This document shows positions 1-6,199 of a DNA stretch of 64,000 nucleotides, piece by piece. Numbering within the stretch: position 1 is the first letter of the stretch; each line of letters starts with the position of its first letter. Source of the stretch: Paenibacillus bovis (GTDB taxonomy: Bacteria > Bacillota > Bacilli > Paenibacillales > Paenibacillaceae); NCBI RefSeq assembly GCF_001421015.2, contig NZ_CP013023.1, positions 3,899,501 to 3,963,500 on the forward strand. The letters are read 5' to 3'. The translations under genes and the position numbers were made by a program. The notes under the pieces were generated by a model. It was not told where the DNA came from. It searched no databases and was given only the letters and a program-made list of their open reading frames with translations.

Positions 1-63
1 ATAAACTTGCCTGTCGATCCGGCAAGCAACTGGAGTAACTGGTACAAGCCTCAAGCAGGCTGA
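1..63 (+). CDS. C-terminal tail of an unidentified protein (partial, start outside window)
   Basis: Frame 1 is open from the first base to a TGA at 61-63 and encodes about 20 residues ending in WSNWYKPQAG. A hairpin terminator follows 40 bases later, which supports a real plus-strand gene ending here. The piece is too short to assign to a family. The two Trp-containing motifs are compatible with a secreted or phage-type protein, but that is only a guess. Confidence 0.4.
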   Translation: MNLPVDPASNWSNWYKPQAG

Positions 64-101
64 TGGGAAAGAAAGGCACATGGCACTTCTATTTATCAAA
101 T

Positions 102-123
102 GCGACTCTACAGTCGCTTTCTT
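102..123 (+). terminator. Rho-independent terminator of the partial plus-strand gene
   Basis: GCGACT / AGTCGC stem (102-107 and 112-117) with a 4-base loop, followed by TTTCTT. It ends the gene that enters the window from the left. Confidence 0.6.
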
Positions 124-222
124 GCATACTAATAGATTCGTTTATACTTAGCATATTCCGCTTGCTTTTTATTTGTATCAAGCAGCCAAATATCCTTTGG
201 AAATAAGCAAAAAGCTGGTTGT

Positions 223-576
223 CTACTTACTCATTTCCATGCAATATAATAGAGCAACCTTTATATCATACCTGACTTTTAGACGGATAGCAAAGTTAAA
301 AGGTTGCTGATCTGTCTGTAAAATTAATCCTGTTCGCTGGATAAAGACGACAATTGTACTGCTATTTCGTCTGCTATGGAGTGTTGAATACAGTATGTTA
401 GTATTCGTCCATACCCCAATATTCCGCTGTAACCGAAGGTGAAATTCTGGATATACGGCTATCAATTTAGAAATAACATTGCTGTGTAAATAGCTCTGCT
501 TATTGGTGAATCGAAGCATTAACGCAGGAACGTGTAATGCTGGACGAATCCGATCATCAAAGTCACTGGTAACCAT
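223..576 (-). CDS. Hypothetical protein, 117 aa
   Basis: An open frame of 117 codons with a stop directly upstream of its ATG. No Shine-Dalgarno is visible before the ATG, and I recognise no domain. It is basic and has no membrane segment. It lies in the accessory region next to prophage remnants and could be a decayed gene or a chance frame. Confidence 0.3.
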   Translation of the reverse strand: MVTSDFDDRIRPALHVPALMLRFTNKQSYLHSNVISKLIAVYPEFHLRLQRNIGVWTNTNILYSTLHSRRNSSTIVVFIQRTGLILQTDQQPFNFAIRLKVRYDIKVALLYCMEMSK

Positions 577-896
577 TTATAGTGCTGGATGTCTCACAAC
601 GTTATAGGTATGTATCAAAAACAATTATGTATGTGCAGTAACAGAACATCCTGCCAAACGAGTGATCCCTTTCCCCTTTCCATCTGCAAACGAATAATCC
701 GCAGACAAACAACCTGCAGATAAAAACTCCCTTATCTGTTATACCATATAATGATTCTGCAATTCAAAGTTCGCTCAATCGCTGTCAGAACAATAAAGAA
801 ACGGCTAATATAAGTTAGCGGTTCGAGTTTTACAGTTTAAAGATTTAGGGGGCGAAGATTTCCCAAAATTGAATAAAAACGCTGATCCAATTCCTT
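577..896. other. Intergenic stretch, no gene seen
   Basis: No frame with a ribosome binding site was found on either strand. The only structure is the terminator-like hairpin at 796-830, which belongs to the minus-strand 54-aa gene to its right. Confidence 0.5.
791..830 (-). terminator. Terminator-like hairpin, copy 1 of a duplicated element
   Basis: Read on the minus strand this is a stem around a TTAT loop followed by a T-rich tail (TTTCTTTATTG). It lies 3' of the 54-aa gene. Nineteen consecutive bases (812-830) are identical to a second copy at 4412-4430, and similarity continues over about 50 bases. The stem of this copy has mismatches, while copy 2 is perfect. Confidence 0.5.
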
Positions 897-1061
897 TTAA
901 TTGGACGTATAGAGCTTAACCTTACTACCATAATCTACAATGATATCTACTTCGAGTTCTGATTCTGTTTCTACTCTGACACGTACCTGGGACAGTGCTG
1001 CTGCCAGTAATTCCATATCTGTTTTTACTTCCTTATATGTTGGTCTTTCTAATACGATCAT
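897..1061 (-). CDS. Small protein, 54 aa, unknown function
   Basis: This frame encodes an acidic soluble protein starting MIVLERPTYKEV with a heptad-like central part (MELLAAALSQVRVRV) and ending KLYTSN. An AGGAGG lies directly against the ATG, which is closer than normal. A start at the internal ATG (codon 16, preceded by AAGGAAG) is the alternative. The terminator-like hairpin at 791-830 lies just downstream. I recognise no family. It sits beside prophage lysis remnants and is probably phage-derived. Confidence 0.45.
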   Translation of the reverse strand: MIVLERPTYKEVKTDMELLAAALSQVRVRVETESELEVDIIVDYGSKVKLYTSN

Positions 1062-1216
1062 CCTCCTATTATGCAAAAAAGAGCCTTACCAGCATATGCT
1101 GATAAAACCCTTGATCCTTCTAAGTATATACTATCTAATTCATTTTATTTACCTTTTGTAAAGGGACGCTGCTCGACAGCAACAGCCCTCTAGGCGCCCT
1201 CATAGAATGTGATTTG

Positions 1217-1303
1217 TTAAGATACCGGCTTAGCGAACAGGCAAATCAAAAACACAATTAGAGTAATCACCACAATAAAACGAATAATTGGTAGTTTGTT
1301 CAT
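1217..1303 (-). CDS. Small hydrophobic peptide, 28 aa, type I toxin-like
   Basis: Sequence starts MNKLPIIRF and continues with a single hydrophobic segment (about residues 5-24) before a short polar tail. The ATG is preceded by GAGGTGA at 4-5 nt. That Shine-Dalgarno is the 3' arm of a hairpin (CACCTC-GAAAGCT-GAGGTG), so translation should be blocked in the folded mRNA. It has its own promoter at 1345-1373. Size, one membrane span and a sequestered ribosome binding site are typical of type I toxins. An antisense antitoxin RNA was not identified, and no family match is claimed. Confidence 0.5.
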   Translation of the reverse strand: MNKLPIIRFIVVITLIVFLICLFAKPVS

Positions 1304-1307
1304 AAGT

Positions 1308-1326
1308 CACCTCAGCTTTCGAGGTG
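1308..1326 (-). promoter_or_regulatory. Hairpin sequestering the Shine-Dalgarno of the 28-aa peptide
   Basis: A 6-bp perfect stem (1308-1313 with 1321-1326) and a 7-base loop. The 3' arm in the transcript is the GAGGTG ribosome binding site. Confidence 0.5.
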
Positions 1327-1344
1327 CTCCTAGATATTAGTTAC

Positions 1345-1373
1345 AGTATATAGATAACTTACTACCAATGCAA
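1345..1373 (-). promoter_or_regulatory. Promoter of the 28-aa peptide gene
   Basis: Minus-strand -35 TTGCAT (1368-1373), 17-base spacer, -10 TATACT (1345-1350). The predicted start lies about 35 bases upstream of the ATG and just before the SD hairpin. Confidence 0.5.
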
Positions 1374-1385
1374 CTAGATCATACC

Positions 1386-1417
1386 AAAAGGCTCTTCGAT
1401 AAAAAACAAAGCCTTTT
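1386..1417 (-). terminator. Hairpin after the four-TM gene
   Basis: AAAAGGCT / AGCCTTTT stem around a 16-base loop, 13 bases past the stop of the 206-aa gene. It has terminal T residues but no long T-run, so it may be a weak bidirectional terminator. Confidence 0.4.
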
Positions 1418-1429
1418 ATGATTTCAAAC

Positions 1430-2050
1430 TTACTCACTATTGCTATTTCTTAACCTTTCTGACTCTACATCTTCTAAATAACTTTCCAACCGCGACATGA
1501 TATATTGATTTTTTTCTAACTCTTTTCTCTCTGCTTCTAAATTTTCTGTCAATTTTTTAAATTCATAGGTATAAATTAAACATAAATTAATACCAAATCG
1601 TAATGCTGTAGAAAGCATTGCAATTAAAAATAAAAAGTAAAAGAAAGCTTGAACAAAGTTACTAGTAATAATCTCTGTTATAAAAGAATAAAAAACAATT
1701 GCAAAAGCATAAATCAAACCAGTTATAATAAACGATACAATTTTCCCCAAATCATTTTCGCTAATTAAAGCCATAACTGAGTTAACTTTAATTCCACCTA
1801 TAACAGTGATTACAGTTATATATATGCCTATGAAAATAGAAGCTACTGTTGTAATAGTACCAATGTTGGGCTGAATTAAGATGTCGTAATAATTATACAA
1901 GCCTAATTCTAGCGAATTAGGCTCACCATTATTATAAAACATAGTAAATAATTTATTTATACAAAAAATAAGAGTGAAAAGTGTGCACGTTATTTTGAGA
2001 AGCCACTTTTCAATTATCATTGCAAAAAGGCCTATTAATATCTCTTTCAT
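1430..2050 (-). CDS. Four-TM membrane protein with C-terminal coiled coil, unknown function (cassette gene 2)
   Basis: A 206-aa protein with four predicted membrane segments at about 16-38, 65-86, 103-125 and 133-159, then a charged, heptad-like tail (163-200) facing one side of the membrane. It starts 30 bases after the stop of the 344-aa gene, so the two are probably one transcript. Strongly AT-rich, unlike the flanking core genes, which suggests acquisition. I recognise no family. The pairing of a soluble protein with a small multi-span membrane protein is common in phage-defence and abortive-infection modules, where the membrane partner is the effector. That role is inference only. Confidence 0.7.
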   Translation of the reverse strand: MKEILIGLFAMIIEKWLLKITCTLFTLIFCINKLFTMFYNNGEPNSLELGLYNYYDILIQPNIGTITTVASIFIGIYITVITVIGGIKVNSVMALISENDLGKIVSFIITGLIYAFAIVFYSFITEIITSNFVQAFFYFLFLIAMLSTALRFGINLCLIYTYEFKKLTENLEAERKELEKNQYIMSRLESYLEDVESERLRNSNSE

Positions 2051-2080
2051 TAGTGATCACACTACTTTCTTAATCAAAAG

Positions 2081-3115
2081 TTAGGCAGAGTCACCCTCTT
2101 CTTCCCGCTCTCCAACTTCCATTTTAACAAAGTATTTCTCTGGAACATTGGATGAAAGTTTAGGCATATCCACATTTTCCTCATGGAATTTCAGTCTTCG
2201 TTGTGCAATACCACCTAACCTCCCAGTCTCGATATATTTTTCAAGAATTTTATCACCGATAAATTCCCAACCGTGACTCCCTTTGTCTTCCCTTAATACA
2301 AAATCACTTTTAATACCTACATTTTTAAGATCTAATTTTTCGTAGTGCCCAGAAGAATTTTTAAAATTCACCGTACAAGATAACACAGATTCGTTTTCAT
2401 CAATATTTAATTGACTTATTACATTTACAATTTCTGCATTATCCAATTCTAGCTTTCTTTTTCTTCCTTTACCAAATTTTAAATCTACAATTGGTGCCTC
2501 TATAGATTCCCGAATCTCTTTTCCAACATTTAATAAGTTCTCTATTAAAGTTTTTTTTGGTTTCTTATTTTCTATACGTTGTTGTAACAAATCGTAATCT
2601 TTGCTGTCTACGTTGAATTTCAACTGAACATCCTTAATATCATTTGAAGCTCTAATATCTGCAAGACTACGGTTAGAATCAACGGGCATAAAATGAACTG
2701 CCCATTGTTTTCGAGGATCACTATTAGCCAAAAAAGAATTGAAATATTCTTCAATATCCTTTGCTTTACTACCATAAAGGTTAGACTCAACAAGAACAGT
2801 TTGAACTTGAGGAGCGACTACAAATGTAGTCATTTCAATAATATCATCTTCAATCATTTGAACTACACTTTTATTCAAATCCCCAATATATGGCTTTACC
2901 GTTTGTCTATATTTACCAATTGCTCCTACTCGACATGTCTGATCCAGATTAGGCACTACATTCTCAAATAGTGCAGTAGGGTAATTGTTAATTTTCCGTA
3001 CTCTCTTATTCCAATCGATACCTTGAACTTTATCTAAAAATTCCGAAAAGTAAAGTCGCGTAGCTGTATTATTGAGCGTAATTACAACATTGTAAAACTG
3101 AAATTTTCTTGCCAA
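2081..3115 (-). CDS. 344-aa cytosolic protein, possibly DUF6731-like (cassette gene 1)
   Basis: No signal or membrane segment. The N-terminus (ARKFQFYNVVITL) and overall length recall the uncharacterised DUF6731 family, but this is memory-level similarity. A basic patch (GKGRKRK) lies at about 215-221 and the C-terminal 40 residues are acidic. The frame is open back to 3334, but the extra part runs through the hairpin at 3305-3332, the LexA-like sites and the promoter. The TTG at 3115-3113, preceded by GGAGGA at 6 nt, is therefore the likely start. The gene heads an AT-rich two-gene operon with the four-TM gene, inserted beside prophage lysis remnants. Confidence 0.7.
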   Translation of the reverse strand: MARKFQFYNVVITLNNTATRLYFSEFLDKVQGIDWNKRVRKINNYPTALFENVVPNLDQTCRVGAIGKYRQTVKPYIGDLNKSVVQMIEDDIIEMTTFVVAPQVQTVLVESNLYGSKAKDIEEYFNSFLANSDPRKQWAVHFMPVDSNRSLADIRASNDIKDVQLKFNVDSKDYDLLQQRIENKKPKKTLIENLLNVGKEIRESIEAPIVDLKFGKGRKRKLELDNAEIVNVISQLNIDENESVLSCTVNFKNSSGHYEKLDLKNVGIKSDFVLREDKGSHGWEFIGDKILEKYIETGRLGGIAQRRLKFHEENVDMPKLSSNVPEKYFVKMEVGEREEEGDSA

Positions 3116-3195
3116 AATAGTTCCTCCGTTCAAAATAGATGATAGTCTTATATACTCAGGACTATTCTCCCTAATAATGAATATTTTGGCAATAG

Positions 3196-3207
3196 GAACA
3201 CGTGTTC
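3196..3207 (-). promoter_or_regulatory. LexA/SOS-box-like operator, site 2
   Basis: GAACACGTGTTC, a perfect 12-bp palindrome matching the Bacillus LexA pattern GAAC-N4-GTTC. It lies 19 bp (centre to centre) downstream of site 1 in the 5' leader of the cassette. Confidence 0.65.
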
Positions 3208-3214
3208 TCTTTAG

Positions 3215-3226
3215 GAACATATGTTC
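3215..3226 (-). promoter_or_regulatory. LexA/SOS-box-like operator, site 1
   Basis: GAACATATGTTC, a perfect palindrome and the core of the Bacillus subtilis SOS box. It begins one base past the -10 and covers the predicted transcription start, so a bound repressor would block the promoter. Confidence 0.75.
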
Positions 3227-3227
3227 T

Positions 3228-3255
3228 ATTATATACTTTTTATTTATTATCTCAA
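3228..3255 (-). promoter_or_regulatory. Promoter of the two-gene cassette
   Basis: Minus-strand -35 TTGAGA (3250-3255), 16-base spacer, -10 TATAAT (3228-3233). The predicted start is near 3221, inside SOS site 1, giving a leader of about 105 nt before the TTG start. Confidence 0.65.
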
Positions 3256-3304
3256 TATCTAATTTTAACTCATATGTATTTATAACACCATTCAAATAGA
3301 AAAT

Positions 3305-3332
3305 GACCCCACTGGCGTATGCCAGCAGGGTC
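3305..3332 (-). terminator. Terminator of the decayed lysis module
   Basis: GACCC-GCTGGC / GCCAG-GGGTC stem with an ATAC loop, followed on the minus strand by ATTTTC. It lies 46 bases past the holin stop and separates the prophage remnant from the SOS-like cassette. Confidence 0.55.
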
Positions 3333-3377
3333 ACACCGTTGCTTCCGGATTTGTATGGGTTTATTGGATCGGATAGA

Positions 3378-3666
3378 TTAATTTTTGTCTACATCCTTGC
3401 TTGTTCCTAGGCGGTTACTCAATGCCAATTCAAATAGTCCAGTAGCGGACAAACCAGCAAACGCACCTGCCCATAATCGTAGTGTGAGATCAAGATCGGT
3501 GAACGGTTGAGCTGCCTAGCCGATCAGCAGACCAACGATCAATCCGACCAGTGGTATGAAACTGTTCGATAGTGGTACGGTCTGCTTGACCAGCTGCATA
3601 GCAGCCAGAATGATGACAGATAGTACAGATAGATGCAAACGCCATTACTTGATTGAAATGTTCCAT
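3378..3666 (-). pseudogene. Phage holin pseudogene (frameshift plus internal stop)
   Basis: The first ~12 codons read MEHFNQVMAFAS. After a frameshift the other frame continues with a hydrophobic holin-like stretch (VIILAAMQLVKQTVPLSNSF, then IPLVGLIVGLLIG), then an in-frame TAG (3516-3518), then a second membrane-type segment (LWAGAFAGLSATGLFELALS) to a TAA at 3378. The span is 289 bases, one base over a multiple of three, as expected for one indel. Layout (two membrane segments, about 96 codons, 3' of a lysozyme) fits small phage holins. It is not functional as read. Confidence 0.7.
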
Positions 3667-4138
3667 GTTAATTGTTCCCTTTGTCACAGTCAATTTTTTA
3701 TTATTGTTATCCCATATCAGCATGCCGCCAAATGCTTTGACCAGCGGACGTACCTGCACATAAGACTTGCCTTCGATCAGCTGCGTATCCTGCAGCGTGC
3801 GATCCAAAGCGGATACTGCTGCAGGTTACTGAAATTGCCGATGAATGACGGATAGTGTACAGCGTCGGTCGTTTGCCAGTCAGGCACTCGATCTCCTGCA
3901 GGAAAGCCAGAGCGATTGCGGACGCTCCTGCCGGACTGACCGAGTCAGACTTATGCTCATAATCCAGTACAGGTGGCAGATCCACTCCACAGCCTGCCAT
4001 AATTGCCGTGTAGAACTTCCCTGCTGCTACCCGTGCCTGTGCCGGATTCGTAACCGATTCATCCAGGTAATGATAAGCACCTACCAGCAAACCAGCTGCG
4101 CTTGCGTCTGTAATATTCTGAATAAACATCGGATCCAT
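3667..4138 (-). pseudogene. GH25 lysozyme (muramidase) remnant of a prophage
   Basis: A recognisable GH25 core runs from MDPMFIQNITDASAAG through GAYHY to PPVLDYEHKS, with the active-site DYE motif, and on to LTGKRPTLYT. The N-terminal ~45 residues that should carry the DxSxxQ start of the barrel are missing; the frame continues upstream into unrelated AT-rich sequence. After LYT the frame shifts (YPSFIGNFSNLQQYPLWIAR in the next frame), and a deletion then joins it to a short C-terminal domain resembling copper-amine-oxidase-N/stalk repeats (VRPLVKAFGGMLIWDNNNKK). It runs straight into the holin ATG without its own stop. Confidence 0.75.
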
Positions 4139-4390
4139 TTTGTTCTTGTTTAGTTTGCCGTATATTAAAAGGTCAGGCTTTAAAATAGTATCTAGTATAG
4201 AATGGTTAGTTCGTAGATTAAGATATGTATCATTGAACAGCACTTTTCCGCTATGCAGCGTTAGCAAGATAATTATTTATAGAGTTACTAACACAAAAAA
4301 TTATCCCAGGCTTTCCAGGTTAAATACACTTTAACTAGGGTGACATGCAAGAAATATCGGTATAGTATACAAAGCGCAAACGCCATCAGG

Positions 4391-4423
4391 ACAAAAAGAA
4401 ACCGCTAACATAAGTTAGCGGTT
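4391..4423 (-). terminator. Rho-independent terminator, copy 2 of the duplicated element
   Basis: Perfect 10-bp stem AACCGCTAAC / GTTAGCGGTT with a TTAT loop, followed on the minus strand by TCTTTTTG. It terminates the short transcript starting near 4482. Related copy exactly 3600 bases away at 791-830. Confidence 0.7.
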
Positions 4424-4482
4424 CGAGTTTCATATTTCGGAAACTCCAGTTATTGGATAGGAGTGGAGAGAAACCATACTGT
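4393..4482 (-). ncRNA. Candidate small RNA, about 90 nt
   Basis: A clear promoter (4489-4518) and a strong terminator (4391-4423) on the minus strand bracket about 90 nt containing no convincing gene. The only ATG frame is 15 codons without a Shine-Dalgarno. This layout is that of an independent small RNA. I do not recognise an Rfam family, and its target is unknown. The 3' end is shared with the duplicated element next to the 54-aa gene, so base-pairing control of that neighbourhood is possible but untested. Confidence 0.4.
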
Positions 4483-4488
4483 AGTTAA

Positions 4489-4518
4489 AGTATACTGTAT
4501 GCGCTTTCATTACGTCAA
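4489..4518 (-). promoter_or_regulatory. Promoter of the candidate small RNA
   Basis: Minus-strand -35 TTGACG (4513-4518), 18-base spacer, -10 TATACT (4489-4494). Confidence 0.5.
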
Positions 4519-4605
4519 CCCTTTTAGCTAAAGTTTTTTGATAATTTTACATTTATTTTAATTACTGTGATATATGCTTAAATGTTATATGTGTTTTCCA
4601 TACAA

Positions 4606-4643
4606 AAACCGCTTTGGAATCAAACATCCAAAGCGGTTTTTAC
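4606..4643 (-). terminator. Terminator overlapping the end of the ctaG-like gene
   Basis: AAAAACCGCTTTGGA / TCCAAAGCGGTTTTT perfect inverted repeat. The stop codon of the ctaG-like gene lies in the loop-proximal part. Confidence 0.8.
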
Positions 4644-5423
4644 ATCCAATTGACGCGGGCGCGTTGTACGGTACCACTCATAACAGAATAATCCGATAAT
4701 AATGAGCTGCACCAGATCACCGCCATAATACATCCACTGTGCTCCTGCCTCTGCTTGTCCTACCGGTACACCTGCAGGTGGATGAATATACAGGTGTTTG
4801 GACAACATCCCGTGTAGAGCAGCTGCAATCACGGCTACGATAGCCCGGTATACATAACTGTAACGATGAGCTATCGGGTCCACATACAACAGGGAGATGG
4901 TAAATACATAACCTGCCAGAGCAATATGCAGATGAACCAGCAGATTCACCACAGTATACTCATGCATCCATGTATAGAGCGGTGTCGTATACAGCAGCCA
5001 TAGTCCACCGGTATTGAGCAACGCTGCGATAACCGGATGGCAAATAAATGAAATATACGAATTGCGCAGCAGAACGCTCAGTCTACGTGCCAGGCTAACC
5101 GGTAGACTGCGTAGCAGCAGAGTCATGGGAGCGGATAATACCATTAGCAGTGGTCCCAGCATGCCCAGCAGCAGATGACCGATCATATGTATGCGAAAAT
5201 CGCTATGGGCAGCTGCAGCGAATGGTCCAATAATGACCACTACCGAGCAGGTACAGCCTGCATACCAGCATAGATAGCGATACATCGGCCAGGGTCTGTA
5301 CGTTTGACTGGATAGCAGTCCCAGCAGCGTGTAACCGATAATGACTGACACATACAGCAGTGTGACGATTAACTCGATAGCAACAGATGCCGGATTTCCT
5401 CCATGGACCCAGGCATGTTCCAT
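4620..5423 (-). CDS. ctaG: CtaG-family (caa3_CtaG) cytochrome c oxidase assembly membrane protein
   Basis: A 267-aa polytopic protein with about seven hydrophobic segments and the histidine-rich HSDFRIHMIGH motif (73-83), followed by HLLLGMLGPLLMVL, typical of the caa3_CtaG family. Members help assemble the caa3-type terminal oxidase, probably through copper delivery at the membrane. An AGGAGG lies about 9 bases before the ATG. It follows the DUF2243 membrane-protein gene on the same strand, a common pairing in Bacillales. No oxidase structural genes lie in the window. Confidence 0.85.
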   Translation of the reverse strand: MEHAWVHGGNPASVAIELIVTLLYVSVIIGYTLLGLLSSQTYRPWPMYRYLCWYAGCTCSVVVIIGPFAAAAHSDFRIHMIGHLLLGMLGPLLMVLSAPMTLLLRSLPVSLARRLSVLLRNSYISFICHPVIAALLNTGGLWLLYTTPLYTWMHEYTVVNLLVHLHIALAGYVFTISLLYVDPIAHRYSYVYRAIVAVIAAALHGMLSKHLYIHPPAGVPVGQAEAGAQWMYYGGDLVQLIIIGLFCYEWYRTTRPRQLDVKTALDV

Positions 5424-5520
5424 AGCTATTGTCCTCCTCTCAATACCACGTATGCTGTCTGATTAATTCATCTGGGCATCTGATTAACTTACCAAATTTA
5501 GATATGAACTGCCAGGCATT

Positions 5521-6009
5521 CTATACGCTTCGACGTGTTCTCCACACCAGCAGACTGCCCACAATGATCATAACCACTGCAATAATATTCCATGTCCAAT
5601 CATAAGGCGTTACATCGACATCATAGCGAATCTGATGAATACGCATCAGTTTGTGCTGTACCAAGCCGTCGTATAGCTGGAATACACCTGCTCCCAGCAG
5701 CACGCCTCCCCACCATCGTGTAAGCCAGAGCGCTTTGCGCCGACGCAAATCTGCGAATAAAAACAGCGAAGCAATGGTGGCAAACCAGCTGAAAGCATGG
5801 AAAAATCCGTCCGATACCAGTCCGACTGCTGTTGTGGACAAGTCATAAAAATGATGCCAGTGCAACAGCTGGTGAAATATAGTCTCATCGATAAAAGCGG
5901 CCAGCCCTACACCAAATAAAACACCCGACCATAGATTGCGCTTGCTGTGAATGTGGCGTGGTTGCACCAGATCATTTTGAATATTCATATATCCTGTACG
6001 GGGTGTCAT
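5521..6009 (-). CDS. DUF2243 family membrane protein
   Basis: 162 aa with four predicted membrane segments and conserved histidines in IDETIFHQLLHWHHFYD, the hallmark of DUF2243. The frame is open 18 codons further upstream, but AAGGAGGA lies 6 bases before the ATG at 6009, so that start is preferred. Function is unknown; it is probably co-transcribed with the downstream ctaG-like gene, which suggests a role in oxidase or metal handling. Confidence 0.8.
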   Translation of the reverse strand: MTPRTGYMNIQNDLVQPRHIHSKRNLWSGVLFGVGLAAFIDETIFHQLLHWHHFYDLSTTAVGLVSDGFFHAFSWFATIASLFLFADLRRRKALWLTRWWGGVLLGAGVFQLYDGLVQHKLMRIHQIRYDVDVTPYDWTWNIIAVVMIIVGSLLVWRTRRSV

Positions 6010-6094
6010 TAATTTTCCTCCTTTGTCTGTTATCGATAAACTGGAAATTATTTTACATTCCACAGCCTATTACCCTTTACAGCCTGATAAAAAC

Positions 6095-6132
6095 AAAAAG
6101 GAACTCTGCCAACTTGAACAGAATTCCTTTTT
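6095..6132 (-). terminator. Terminator after tyrA
   Basis: AAAAAGGAA-CTG / CAG-TTCCTTTTT stem, followed on the minus strand by TTTTTGTTTTTATC. It ends the aro-trp-his-tyr cluster. Confidence 0.75.
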
Positions 6133-6199
6133 CATCTGGTATTGTCCCTATACAGGTGTAATAAAAAGCGTTCTTACGCGCAATATGACCGATATATAC

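Noticed and set aside
940..1161. 73-aa plus-strand frame with a hydrophobic tail
   Set aside because: It overlaps the 54-aa gene on the other strand, has no ribosome binding site, and its composition is Ser-rich by chance.
1430..3115. Calling the two-gene cassette Kiwa (kwaA-kwaB)
   Set aside because: Only the layout is similar (four-TM plus soluble protein). I see no recognisable shared motif, so no name was given.
3116..3334. N-terminal 73 codons of the longest frame for the 344-aa protein
   Set aside because: They cover a terminator, promoter and both LexA-like sites, and no SD precedes the upstream start. The TTG at 3115 has GGAGGA at 6 nt.
4140..4334. Plus-strand frames over the lysozyme remnant
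   Set aside because: Antisense shadows without SD.
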